This document shows positions 54,673 to 63,401 of a stretch of 64,000 nucleotides of DNA, piece after piece. A program made the translations under genes and the position numbers. The notes beneath the pieces were generated by a model that did no database searches, was not told where the DNA came from, and saw nothing but the letters and a program-made list of their open reading frames with translations. The DNA comes from Methylobacterium sp. J-090 (GTDB lineage Bacteria; Pseudomonadota; Alphaproteobacteria; Rhizobiales; Beijerinckiaceae): positions 62,001-126,000 of the forward strand of contig NZ_JAKSXV010000106.1 in assembly GCF_022829345.1 (NCBI RefSeq). The letters are read 5' to 3'. Each line of letters starts with the position of its first letter. Within the stretch, counting starts at the first letter, position 1.

Positions 54673-55215
54673 ATGCCCGTCCGCCTCACCCCCGCTCCCG
54701 CCTATCGTCGTCCGCTGGCCGGGGCGCAGGCCCTGCGGCGCGCCCGGGACGCCGCTTTCGAGCGCGCCGCCATCGGCATCTGCCTCGGGCTCGCCGTCGT
54801 CTCCAGCGGGTTCGCCGCCTACACCATCACGGGCGGCACCCGCGACTACGCCGTGCAGCGCTTCCTGCCGGCTTCCATCGGCGCCTTCGCCTGGAAGAAG
54901 CCCGTCTCGCCCGTGCGGACCGCCGCCCTCGACCTCGACCCCACGACCACTGGCGCGCTGCCCGACCGCCCCTCCGGTCCGGAGGCCGCCCGTCCCGACC
55001 CGGTGGACCGCATGGAGCCCGGCGTCGCGGCGCGCGGCTACGTGCTGCGCCGGGTCGCCGGCGACGGCGCCTGGGTCGAGGGCCCGAACGGCCTGAGGCA
55101 GATCGTGCCCGGCGCGGTGCTGCCCGGCGCCGGTCGGGTCATCTCGATCCAGCCCACGGGCGCCGGCTGGGTCGTCGTCACCTCCGAGACCATCATCGGG
55201 CCGACACGGCTCTGA
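54673..55215 (+). CDS. Membrane protein of unknown function at head of flagellar run
   Basis: A 180-residue protein. One membrane segment (AAIGICLGLAVVSSGFAAYTI, about residues 35-55) follows a basic cytoplasmic start. The linker is proline-rich, and the last 60 residues (GYVLRRVAGDGAWVEGPNGLRQIVPGAVLPGAGRVISIQPTG) form a beta-rich domain resembling the periplasmic domains of secretion-associated proteins, in particular the GspC/PilP-like pattern of a short barrel holding a G-A-x-L-P-G-x-G-x-V element. I cannot assign a function. It precedes the DUF1217 gene by 99 bp on the same strand. Confidence 0.7.
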   Translation: MPVRLTPAPAYRRPLAGAQALRRARDAAFERAAIGICLGLAVVSSGFAAYTITGGTRDYAVQRFLPASIGAFAWKKPVSPVRTAALDLDPTTTGALPDRPSGPEAARPDPVDRMEPGVAARGYVLRRVAGDGAWVEGPNGLRQIVPGAVLPGAGRVISIQPTGAGWVVVTSETIIGPTRL

Positions 55216-55311
55216 CCATCGCTCCTCACCAAGGCCGGATCGACGGATGATCTCCCGCGCCGCCCCTATCCTCGCGCGCGCGCCTCGGGCCGCCGACCGG
55301 GAGACCCTCGC

Positions 55312-56526
55312 GTGCTGAGCACCTTCACCAACTACACGCTGATCACGAAGGATCTGACGGCCTCGCTCGCCCGCAAGGCCGCGTCCCCTGCGGTCGCGCG
55401 CGAGACCGCGTATTTCCAGGCCAACATCGGCGCCGTGAAGTCCATCGACGACTTCCTCGCCGACCGCCGGCTCTACACCTACGCCATGAAGGCCTTCGGT
55501 CTCGAGGAGATGACCTACGCCAAGGCGTTCATGCGCAAGGTGCTGACGGAGGGAACGGATACGCGGACGAGCTTCGCCAACCGCCTCGCCGACGACCGCT
55601 ACGTCGCCTTCGCCCGGGCCTTCGACTTCGCGCAGGGCGCCTCCGCCACGGGCAGCGCGGGCACGATCACCGAGGCGGGCCGGACCGCCGCCGGCACGGC
55701 GCAACTGAATGGCGCCCTCGACCTGTCGGGGACCTTCGATTTTTCTGGCACCAACGCGGTCTCCTTCCAACTCTCGACCGGGGTGGATGCCGCGACGACG
55801 AAGTCGGCCACCATCGTCCTGTCCAAGGCGACCCTGGCCTCTGTCGTCGGGGATCTCGCCCAGGTGACGGCCGACGAGATCGCCGCCGCGATCAACGGTC
55901 AGATCGCCGCCTCGGGGAAGGGCAACCTCGCGGGCAAGGTCCAGGCCGGCATCGGCGTCCAGAAGAACCTCTTCTTCGAGACCACGGCCTTCAGCGATCT
56001 CGGGGACGATGAGGCGCCCGGCGGCACCGGCCTTTCCGCCGATACCCTCTACGAGGCCGGTGGCACCAACCGCACCCTCACCGTCCGGAACGTGGCCCCT
56101 GAGAGCGCGAAACAGACAATCCTCGACATCGGGTTCGGCACCGACCTGCCCATCGACGCGAAAGCCAAGAGCGTCACCGAGGCCTACCTGCGCCAGACCC
56201 TGGAGAGCGACGCGGGCAACGAGGACACCGGTGTCCGCCTCGCCCTCTACTTCGCCCGCATGGCGGCGGGGGCCACGAGCGGCTACGCGATCCTGGGCGA
56301 CTCGGCCCTGTCGCAGGTGGTCAAGACCGTCCTGGGCCTGCCCGACGGCGGCAGCTCGTCCGAGGCCCTGGCGCGGCAGGCCGCCCTCATCGAGGCCAAG
56401 GTCGATCTCGGGAGCTTCCGGGACCCGCAGAAGCTCGACGCCTTCATCAAGCGCTTCACCGCCATCTGGGACGCGCAGAACAACACCGCGTCCGATCCGA
56501 TCCTCGCCCTGTTCGGGACCGCCTGA
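55312..56526 (+). CDS. DUF1217 flagellar-locus protein carrying a flagellin-type (DUF1522-like) insert
   Basis: A 404-residue protein. Residues 1-107 (YTLITKDLTASLARKAA, YFQANIGAVKSIDDFLADRRLYTYAMKAFGLEEMTYAKAFM) and 288-404 (TEAYLRQTLESDAGNEDTGVRLALYFARMA) are the DUF1217 family, found beside flagellar genes in Rhizobiales. Between them, about residues 112-285 are an insert including GALDLSG, ATIVLSKATLASVVGDLAQVTADE, INGQIAASGKGNLAGKV and LFFETTA. This closely matches the variable region of the flagellin at the left edge. Function is unknown. Normal DUF1217 proteins lack this part, so it is a modular insertion. It ends 3 bp before flgF. Confidence 0.85.
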   Translation: MLSTFTNYTLITKDLTASLARKAASPAVARETAYFQANIGAVKSIDDFLADRRLYTYAMKAFGLEEMTYAKAFMRKVLTEGTDTRTSFANRLADDRYVAFARAFDFAQGASATGSAGTITEAGRTAAGTAQLNGALDLSGTFDFSGTNAVSFQLSTGVDAATTKSATIVLSKATLASVVGDLAQVTADEIAAAINGQIAASGKGNLAGKVQAGIGVQKNLFFETTAFSDLGDDEAPGGTGLSADTLYEAGGTNRTLTVRNVAPESAKQTILDIGFGTDLPIDAKAKSVTEAYLRQTLESDAGNEDTGVRLALYFARMAAGATSGYAILGDSALSQVVKTVLGLPDGGSSSEALARQAALIEAKVDLGSFRDPQKLDAFIKRFTAIWDAQNNTASDPILALFGTA

Positions 56527-56529
56527 CCC

Positions 56530-57255
56530 ATGCAGAACGGGCTTTACGTCGCGCTCTCCGGCCAGATCGCCGTCGAGAAGCGCATGAACGCGGTGGCCAA
56601 CAACGTGGCCAACCTCGCAACCTCCGGCTACCGCGCCGAGGACACCAAGTTCTCGGCCCTCCTCGCCCAGGCGAGCAAGGGACCCATCGCCTTCGCGTCC
56701 TCGGGCGACACCTACATCCAGACCCGGTCCGGACCGGTCACCAAGACCGATTCGCCCCTCGACGTGGCGATCCAGGGCGATGCCTGGCTCAGCGTCGGCG
56801 GCGCGAGCGGTCCGGTCTACACCCGCGACGGCCGCCTCACGATGGACGCCACGGGGCGCCTGCGCAACGTCAGCGGCCTGCCGGTGCTCGACGCCGGCGG
56901 CGGCCCGATCCTCCTCGATCCCCAGCAGGGGCCGCCGACCATCGGCCGCGACGGCAGCGTCTCGCAGGGCCCCAACCAGGTCGGCTCCATCGGGCTCTTC
57001 ACCCTCGACCCGAAGGGGACCCTGCGGCGGGCGGACTCGAACGCCGTCGCGTCGAGCCTTCCAGCGAAGCCCGTGCAGGACTTCACCCGAATCGGCATGG
57101 TCCAGGGCTTCGTCGAGGGCTCCAACGTCAACCCGATCCTGGAGATGACCAAGCTCATCACCATCCAGCGCGCCTTCGAGAGCGCGGCCAATCTCACGGC
57201 CGAGACCGAGACGTCGTTCCAGAGCGCCATCCGCTCCCTGAGCCCGCAGGGTTGA
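56530..57255 (+). CDS. flgF: Flagellar basal-body rod protein FlgF
   Basis: A proximal-rod subunit of 241 residues. The N-terminal motif (LYVALSGQIAVEKRMNAVANNVANLATSGYRA) is the flagellar rod/hook family signature, and the C-terminal region has VQGFVEGSNVNPILEMTKLITIQRAFESAANL, the matching helix. It is exported through the flagellar apparatus without a cleaved signal. It starts 3 bp after the DUF1217 gene and ends just before fliI, so the three are an operon. Confidence 0.93.
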   Translation: MQNGLYVALSGQIAVEKRMNAVANNVANLATSGYRAEDTKFSALLAQASKGPIAFASSGDTYIQTRSGPVTKTDSPLDVAIQGDAWLSVGGASGPVYTRDGRLTMDATGRLRNVSGLPVLDAGGGPILLDPQQGPPTIGRDGSVSQGPNQVGSIGLFTLDPKGTLRRADSNAVASSLPAKPVQDFTRIGMVQGFVEGSNVNPILEMTKLITIQRAFESAANLTAETETSFQSAIRSLSPQG

Positions 57256-57259
57256 AGTG

Positions 57260-58603
57260 ATGCGGGGCGATTCGACCGGGGCCGACGTGCTCGACCGCCT
57301 CACGGCCGCCCTCGCGTCCGGCCGCGAGGCCCTGCCCCTCGTCCGGGTCTCGGGGCCGATCCAGGAGGTCACCGCCACCGCCGCCCGCGTCGGCGGCGTC
57401 GCCCCCTTCCTCAAGCTCGGCGACCGGATGGGATTCTGCGCCGGCGGCCGCGAGCAGGTCGGGGAGGTGGTGCGCATCGATGCCGGCGGCGTCACCCTGA
57501 AGCCGTTCGAGGCGCGCATCGAGGCCGGGATCGGCACGCGGGCCCATCGCCTCGGCGAGCCGACCCTGCGGCCCCATGCGGGCTGGAAGGGGCGGGTCAT
57601 CGACGCGCTCGGCCGGTCCATCGACGGGCGCGGCGCCCTCGTTCCGGGGCCGCGCGCGGTGCCCGTCGATGCCGCTCCGCCGCCCGCCATGGCGCGCGGC
57701 CGGGTCGAGGCGCCGCTCCGCACCGGTGTCCGGGCGCTGGACCTGTTCACGCCCCTCTGCCTCGGCCAGCGCATCGGCATCTTCGCGGGCTCCGGTGTCG
57801 GCAAGTCGACGCTGCTCGCCATGCTCGCCGGGGCCGCCGGCTTCGACAGCGTCGTCGTCGCCCTGGTGGGCGAGCGCGGCCGCGAGGTGCGCGAGTTCCT
57901 CGAAGGCCCGATGGCGCCCAATCTCGACAGGGCCGTGGTGGTGGTCTCCACCGGCGACGAGAGCCCGATGATGCGGCGCCAGGCGCCCAAGGTCGCCATG
58001 GCCGTCGCCGAGGCATTCCGCGATGATGGCGAATCCGTCCTGCTCATCGTCGATTCCGTGACCCGCTACGCCCATGCCGCCCGCGACGTCGCCCTGGCGG
58101 CGGGCGAGCCGGCGGTGGCGCGGGGCTATCCGCCGAGCGTGTTCTCGGATCTGCCGCGCCTCCTCGAACGGGCGGGTCCCGGCCGCGACGGCGCCGGCTC
58201 CATCACGGGCATCTTCTCCGTGCTGGTGGACGGCGACGACCACAACGACCCCGTGGCCGACTCGATCCGCGGCACCCTCGACGGCCACGTGGTCCTCGAC
58301 CGGGCCATCGCCGAGCAGGGGCGCTATCCGGCCGTCGATCTCCTCGGCTCGATCTCGCGCCTCGCCACCATCGTGTGGACCCCCGAGCAGCGCGAACTCG
58401 TGCGCCGCCTCAAGGCGATGATGGCCCGTTTCGAGGAAACCCGGGATCTGCGGCTCATGGGCGGCTACCGCGCCGGCGAGGATGCCGAACTCGATCAGGC
58501 CATCCTCCTGGTGCCGCGCATCTACGAGGCCCTGCGCCAGGAACCCGGCATGGCGCCGAGCGCGGACGCCTTCCTCGAACTCGCCCAATCCCTGCGGAGC
58601 TGA
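57260..58603 (+). CDS. fliI: Flagellum-specific ATPase FliI
   Basis: The ATPase of the flagellar type III export apparatus, 447 residues from ATG 57260 (a GTG at 57257 adds one). Walker A GSGVGKST is at residues 177-184. VVALVGERGREVREFLEG and the Walker B region LLIVDSVTRYAHAARDVALAAGEP follow as in the F1-beta-like family, and GSITGIFSVLVDGDDHNDPV is conserved. Length is normal. The flgF-fliI junction is typical of Rhizobiales. FliJ and FliH are not adjacent. Confidence 0.96.
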   Translation: MRGDSTGADVLDRLTAALASGREALPLVRVSGPIQEVTATAARVGGVAPFLKLGDRMGFCAGGREQVGEVVRIDAGGVTLKPFEARIEAGIGTRAHRLGEPTLRPHAGWKGRVIDALGRSIDGRGALVPGPRAVPVDAAPPPAMARGRVEAPLRTGVRALDLFTPLCLGQRIGIFAGSGVGKSTLLAMLAGAAGFDSVVVALVGERGREVREFLEGPMAPNLDRAVVVVSTGDESPMMRRQAPKVAMAVAEAFRDDGESVLLIVDSVTRYAHAARDVALAAGEPAVARGYPPSVFSDLPRLLERAGPGRDGAGSITGIFSVLVDGDDHNDPVADSIRGTLDGHVVLDRAIAEQGRYPAVDLLGSISRLATIVWTPEQRELVRRLKAMMARFEETRDLRLMGGYRAGEDAELDQAILLVPRIYEALRQEPGMAPSADAFLELAQSLRS

Positions 58604-58688
58604 TGCCCAAGGACGCGACCAGCCCCGCGCAAGCCATCCTGCCTTTAGTGCCGACCAGCACGGCACACCGTCTCACCGAGGTGACCCC

Positions 58689-59912
58689 ATGAGTCTCATC
58701 AGCGTCCTGCGCACCGGCGTCTCCGGCATGAACGCGCAGTCGAGCCGCATCTCGACGGTGGCCGAGAACATCCAGAACGCCAGCACCACGGGCTACAAGC
58801 GCACGGGCACCGAGTTCTCGTCCCTGATCCTCGATTCGAGCAGCACCGGCGACTACAATTCCGGCGCCGTCGAGACGGTGATCCGCCGGTCCGTCTCGGC
58901 GGGGGGGCCGATCTCCTTCACCACCTCGAAGACCGATCTCGCCATCCAGGGCAACGGGTTCTTCGTGGTGCGCGATGCCAGCGGCTCCACCTCGCTCACC
59001 CGCTCGGGCAACTTCGTCGAGGACGGCCCGACGGGCAACCTCGTCAATTCCGGCGGCTTCACCCTGATGGGCTACGCGGTCGGCGAGAACGGCGAGGCGA
59101 CGCCGGCCCTCAACAGCACCGCCAACATGGTGCCGGTCAACGTCTCGACCCTCGGCATGCGGGCGACCCCTTCGACGAAGGCGTCCATCGGTGGCAACCT
59201 GCCGTCGGAGGCGGCTTCCCTCACCGGGGCCCTGTCGGCGACGAACTACACCAAGAAGACCTCGATGGTGACCTACGATAAGCTCGGCAACAAGGTCACG
59301 GTCGATATCGCGTTGGCTAAGACCGCAACGGCCGGCGAGTGGAAGGCGGAGATCTATCCGCCCGGCTCCACCACCGCCATCGGCACCACGACCCTGACCT
59401 TCGACGCCAACGGAAAGATCGCGCCTGCTTCGGCGGCGGCGGCCAAGACCGACCTCACCTTCGCGGATGGCCGCAAGATCGCCCTCGACATGAGCGGCAT
59501 CACCCAGCTCGGCGGCACCTACGATCTCACGGGTACGGCGGACGGCAAGGCGCCCTCGGCGGTGACCGGCTCGGACTTCGCCTTGGACGGTTCGGTCTAC
59601 GCTCTCTACGAGGACGGCAGCCGCATGCTCGCCTTCAAGGTGCCGCTCGCCAACGTCGCGAGCCCCGACAACCTCGAGCCGCGCGCCGGCAACATCTACG
59701 TGCCCACCAGCACCTCCGGCGACCTCCAGATCGGCTTCGCCAGCCTCTCCGGCCTCGGCTCCATCAAGTCGAGCGCCCTGGAGCAGTCCAACGTCGATGT
59801 CTCCTCCGAGCTGACGGCCATGATCGAATCGCAGAGCGTGTACACGGCGAACTCCAAGGTGTTCATGACCGGCAACGAGCTCCTCGACACCCTGATGAAC
59901 CTCAAGCGCTGA
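58689..59912 (+). CDS. flgE: Flagellar hook protein FlgE
   Basis: The main hook subunit, 407 residues from ATG 58689. The N-terminal signature SGMNAQSSRISTVAENIQNASTTGYKRTGTEF, internal FLRSGNF-like LTRSGNFVEDGP and the C-terminal helix SSELTAMIESQSVYTANSKVFMTGNELLDTLMNLKR define it. The middle contains the FlgE D2 region (VTYDKLGNKVTVDIALAKT). It follows fliI by 85 bp and precedes flgK by 66 bp. A low, hook-completion-type control is expected from flbT/flaF downstream. Confidence 0.94.
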   Translation: MSLISVLRTGVSGMNAQSSRISTVAENIQNASTTGYKRTGTEFSSLILDSSSTGDYNSGAVETVIRRSVSAGGPISFTTSKTDLAIQGNGFFVVRDASGSTSLTRSGNFVEDGPTGNLVNSGGFTLMGYAVGENGEATPALNSTANMVPVNVSTLGMRATPSTKASIGGNLPSEAASLTGALSATNYTKKTSMVTYDKLGNKVTVDIALAKTATAGEWKAEIYPPGSTTAIGTTTLTFDANGKIAPASAAAAKTDLTFADGRKIALDMSGITQLGGTYDLTGTADGKAPSAVTGSDFALDGSVYALYEDGSRMLAFKVPLANVASPDNLEPRAGNIYVPTSTSGDLQIGFASLSGLGSIKSSALEQSNVDVSSELTAMIESQSVYTANSKVFMTGNELLDTLMNLKR

Positions 59913-59978
59913 CGCGTCGGCCGGCGCCCCCGCGCCGGCCACACGGCTCGCACCGCCCGCTCCCCCAGGAACCCGACG

Positions 59979-61439
59979 ATGGGCCTCTCCCTGGCGCTCA
60001 ACAGCGCCCGCACCTCGCTCTCGGCCACCGCCGCGCAGATCGCCGTCACCGCGCGCAACACCGCCGGGGCCAACGATCCGTACTACGCGCGCCGCATCGC
60101 CTCGGTGGTGACGGCCGGCGGCGGCAGCGCCGTCAGCGTGCTCCGCGCCGCCGACTCGGCCCTGTTCGGCCGCAAGCTCCTCGGCACCTCGGCGGCGGCC
60201 GGCAGCCAGGCCGTCCTCGACGGGCTCCAGACCCTGAGCCGGACCGTCGGCGACACGGATTCGACGACGTCCCCGGCCGCCCGGCTCGGCGCCCTCAATG
60301 CCGCCCTGCAGGCGGCGGCCAACAAGCCTGATTCCGTCGATCTGGCGCGCAACGCCGTGGAGAGCGCCCGCGACCTCGCGGACAGCCTCAATACGGCGGC
60401 GGCTGCCGTCCACACCGTCCGCCAGCAGGCCGATGCCGGCATGGCGACCTCGGTGGCGCGGATCAACGATCTCCTGGTGTCCTACGAGACCGCCAACCAG
60501 ACCGTGACCCGGGGCACGGCGCTCGGCTACGACGTCACCGACGCCCTGGACGACCGCGACCGCATCCTCACCCAGCTCTCGGAGGAGATCGGCATCTCCA
60601 CCGTCGTGCGCGCGGGCAACGATGTCGCGATCTACACCGACAGCGGCGTGCCCCTGTTCGAGCGCGGCGCGCGCAAGGTCAGCTTCGCTCCGACCGCCGC
60701 CTTCACCGCGGGCTCGACGGGCAACGCCGTCATGGTCGACGGCGTGCCCGTCACGGGCGCCGCCTCGCCGATGCCCATGCGCTCCGGCCGGCTCGCGGGC
60801 CTGTCGACCCTGCGCGACGACGTCGCCGTGCGCTACGAGACCCAGCTCGATGCCATGGCGGGCGGCCTCGTCTCCGCCTTCGCCGAGCCCGACACGAGCG
60901 GCGCGGGGGGGGCGGCCAAGGCCGGCCTGTTCACGGACGGGACCGCGACGGTCCCGGCGGCGGGAGCGCTCGCCCAGGCGGGCCTCGCCAGCCGGGTCCG
61001 GATCAACGCCGCCGTCGATCCCCGGACGGGCGGTTCGCTCGCCACCCTGCGCGACGGCGGCATGAACGGCCCCGGCTACGTCACCAATGCCGGTGGCGAC
61101 GCGGCCTATGCCGGTCGCCTGCGCACCCTCGCCTCGGCACTGGGCACCGATCGGGCGTTCGATGCCGCCACGGGGCTGCGCGCCAACGCCAGCCTGCTGT
61201 CCTTCGCCACGGATTCGGCGGGGTGGCTCGAAGGCCAGCGCAAATCGGCCGCGTCGCTGGCCGACTACGAATCGACCCTGCTGGCGCGGACAGGCGACGC
61301 CCTGTCCAACGCGGTGGGTGTCAACACCGACGACGAGACCGCCCAGGCCCTGCAGCTCGAACGGTCCTACACCGCCTCGGCCAAGCTGCTGACCCTGGTG
61401 AACGACCTCCTGAAGACCCTGATGGATGCGGTGCGATAG
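59979..61439 (+). CDS. flgK: Flagellar hook-associated protein FlgK
   Basis: The first hook-filament junction protein, 486 residues. It opens with LSLALNSARTSLSATAAQIAVTARNTAGANDPYYARR, the HAP1 start, and closes with the conserved helix VNTDDETAQALQLERSYTASAKLLTLVNDLLKTLMDAVR. YETANQTVTRGTALGYDVTDALDDRDRILTQLSEEIGI is the family's central helix. It ends 5 bp before flgL. Confidence 0.92.
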   Translation: MGLSLALNSARTSLSATAAQIAVTARNTAGANDPYYARRIASVVTAGGGSAVSVLRAADSALFGRKLLGTSAAAGSQAVLDGLQTLSRTVGDTDSTTSPAARLGALNAALQAAANKPDSVDLARNAVESARDLADSLNTAAAAVHTVRQQADAGMATSVARINDLLVSYETANQTVTRGTALGYDVTDALDDRDRILTQLSEEIGISTVVRAGNDVAIYTDSGVPLFERGARKVSFAPTAAFTAGSTGNAVMVDGVPVTGAASPMPMRSGRLAGLSTLRDDVAVRYETQLDAMAGGLVSAFAEPDTSGAGGAAKAGLFTDGTATVPAAGALAQAGLASRVRINAAVDPRTGGSLATLRDGGMNGPGYVTNAGGDAAYAGRLRTLASALGTDRAFDAATGLRANASLLSFATDSAGWLEGQRKSAASLADYESTLLARTGDALSNAVGVNTDDETAQALQLERSYTASAKLLTLVNDLLKTLMDAVR

Positions 61440-61444
61440 ACGCC

Positions 61445-62461
61445 ATGCGGACGAACGCCACCTCGACCCTGAGCCTCTGGAATGCGCCGCGCGCGGGCGC
61501 GCAGCGCATGCAGACGGAGATCGCCCAGGGGACCAAGGAACTCGCCACCGGCCGCTACGCCGATGTCGGGCTCCAGCTCGGCAGCGGGACGGGCTTGGCG
61601 CTCGGCCTGCGCCAGCAGAGCGCAGAGCTCCAGGCCCTGAAGGACGGCAATGCCGGCGCGTTCCTGCGCCTGAGCACGACCCAGGCCGCGCTTCAGCAGA
61701 TCCAGGCGGCGGCGGATTCGACCCTCAAGACCCTCGTCGGCGTGCCCGCCGCCGACCGGGCCAGCGTCGTCAAGGACGCGGCCACGAGTCAACTCGCGGC
61801 GCTGACCGCCGTCCTGAACACCACCGCCGACGGCCAGTTCGTCTTCGGGGGGACCAACACGGCAACGACGCCGATGACCGCCTACGTCACCGGATCGGCG
61901 GCCAAGACCGCCGTCGATGCGGCCTTCGCGAGCGCGGGCGGCACCGCCATGACGGCCGCGCAGATGAAGAGTTTCCTCGCCGAGGGCGGTCCCCTCGACA
62001 CGCTGTTCAGCGGTGCCGGGTGGCAAAACTTGTCGAAGGCCTCCGATACCACCCTCGACAGCCGGATCTCCCTCAGCGAGACCGTCGAGACCTCGGCCAC
62101 CGCCAACGCGGCCGCCTTCCGCAAGCTCGCCATGGCGTACGTCGCCTCCGGCCTCGACCTGTCGAGCCTGCCCGCCGACGTCCAGGCGGTGGCCACCGAC
62201 CGGGTCGCGGGCCTGCTCGGCGAGGCGAGCAAGGGCCTCGTCGCGATCCAGGCCAATCTCGGCCGTTCGCAGGCGCGGATCACCGACGCGAACACCCGCC
62301 TCGACGCGCAGAAGGCGCTTCTCGCCAAGCAGGTCCTGTCGATGGAGGGCATCGACCAAGCCGAGACCAAGACGCGCATCGATCAGCTGACCACCCAGGT
62401 GCAGATTTCCTATTCGCTGACCTCGCAGCTGCGCCAGCTCAGTCTGGTCTCCTATCTCTAA
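61445..62461 (+). CDS. flgL: Flagellar hook-associated protein FlgL
   Basis: The second junction protein (HAP3), 338 residues from ATG 61445. It has a flagellin-like N-terminal helix (MQTEIAQGTKELATGRYADVGLQLGSGTGLALGLRQQ) and a C-terminal helix (AQKALLAKQVLSMEGIDQAETKTRIDQLTTQVQISYSLTSQLRQL), with GQFVFGGTNT between. Length is typical. It is 5 bp after flgK and 105 bp before flaF. Confidence 0.9.
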   Translation: MRTNATSTLSLWNAPRAGAQRMQTEIAQGTKELATGRYADVGLQLGSGTGLALGLRQQSAELQALKDGNAGAFLRLSTTQAALQQIQAAADSTLKTLVGVPAADRASVVKDAATSQLAALTAVLNTTADGQFVFGGTNTATTPMTAYVTGSAAKTAVDAAFASAGGTAMTAAQMKSFLAEGGPLDTLFSGAGWQNLSKASDTTLDSRISLSETVETSATANAAAFRKLAMAYVASGLDLSSLPADVQAVATDRVAGLLGEASKGLVAIQANLGRSQARITDANTRLDAQKALLAKQVLSMEGIDQAETKTRIDQLTTQVQISYSLTSQLRQLSLVSYL

Positions 62462-62490
62462 CGACGTTTTCTTCTCTCCAACGACGTTTT
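62456..62490. repeat. Direct repeat between flgL and flaF
   Basis: CTCTAACGACGTTTT (62456-62470) and CTCCAACGACGTTTT (62476-62490) differ at one base and are 20 bp apart in phase. The first copy overlaps the last codons and stop of flgL. They could be binding sites in the flaF leader or a recent slip duplication. Confidence 0.6.
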
Positions 62491-62566
62491 TTTCGACGCG
62501 GCGACACGACGGCCCCATTCGCGACCATGGCGCGGCGGGCCGGAGACAGGACGAGGCGGACCCGAC

Positions 62567-62914
62567 ATGTACCAGTTTTCCTACGCGGACATCATGGAAG
62601 ATGCCCCCGAGATCGGCCGGGAGCGCGAGCGCGCTGCCTTCGACCGGGCGCTGGATCTCATGCGCATCGCCGACCGCCCCGACGCGGCGACGGCTGACCG
62701 GACGGCGGCGGCCGAGTTCACCCAGAAGCTCTGGGCCGTCCTCATCGACGACCTCACGAGCCCCGAGAACGCCCTGCCGGAATCCCTGCGCGCCGACCTC
62801 GTCTCCCTCGGCCTGTGGAGCATGCGCGAATCCAACGCGGTCCTCAGCACCCCCGGCCACAGCCTCGCCGCCCTGATCGAGGTCAACGCCTCGATCCGCG
62901 ACGGATTGCGGTGA
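62567..62914 (+). CDS. flaF: Flagellar biosynthesis regulator FlaF
   Basis: A 115-residue protein. YQFSYADIMEDAPEIGRERERAAFDRALDLM and FTQKLWAVLIDDLTSPENALPESLRADLVSLGLWSM match FlaF, which in Caulobacter and Rhizobiales works against FlbT to permit flagellin translation. It lies 8 bp before the second flbT. The C-terminal helix ALIEVNASIRDGL is conserved. Confidence 0.92.
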   Translation: MYQFSYADIMEDAPEIGRERERAAFDRALDLMRIADRPDAATADRTAAAEFTQKLWAVLIDDLTSPENALPESLRADLVSLGLWSMRESNAVLSTPGHSLAALIEVNASIRDGLR

Positions 62915-62922
62915 GGTCCGGC

Positions 62923-63372
62923 ATGCGCCTGTCCCTGCGCGCCGGCGAGCGGGTCTTCATCAACGGGGCCGTCCTGCGCGTCGATCGCAAGGTCTCCCTC
63001 GAGCTCCTCAACGATGCGACCTTCCTGCTGGAGACCCACGTGCTCCAGCCCGAGGAGGCGACCACGCCCCTGCGCCAGCTCTACTTCGCGGCCCAGACCA
63101 TGGTGATCGAGCCCGTCAACGCGGCTCGCGCCCGTGAGCTCTACCGCGCGCTTCAGGCCGGCATCCTCGACGCGGTGACCGAACCCGCCATCCGCGACGG
63201 CCTCGCGGCGGCGGGAGCCTGCGTCGAGGCCGACCGGCTCATCGAGGCGCTCAAGCTGATCCGGGGCCTCTACAGGTCCGAGGCCGCCCTGTTCGCCGCC
63301 GCCCCCGGGCCGGAGATCCCGGTCGGCCCCGCCGGCCTGTCCGGCCCAGAACCCATTCCCCGCACGGCCTGA
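62923..63372 (+). CDS. flbT: Flagellin regulator FlbT (paralogue 2)
   Basis: A 149-residue protein with the classic FlbT opening MRLSLRAGERVFINGAVLRVDRKVSLELLND, then ENHV-like LLETHVLQPEEATTPLRQLYFAAQTMVI. LIEALKLIRGLYRSEAALF is the final conserved helix. It follows flaF by 8 bp, the standard pair. ATG 62923 is preceded by GTGAGGTCCGGC. A different FlbT (877) sits next to the flagellin at the other end of the window. Confidence 0.92.
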   Translation: MRLSLRAGERVFINGAVLRVDRKVSLELLNDATFLLETHVLQPEEATTPLRQLYFAAQTMVIEPVNAARARELYRALQAGILDAVTEPAIRDGLAAAGACVEADRLIEALKLIRGLYRSEAALFAAAPGPEIPVGPAGLSGPEPIPRTA

Positions 63373-63401
63373 AGGCCCTCACATCCGGAGACGCAGTCAT
63401 C

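Noticed and set aside
54568..58047. 1159-codon open frame on the minus strand through the flagellar run
   Set aside because: It crosses four real plus-strand genes whose products carry intact family motifs; composition is that of an antisense reading.
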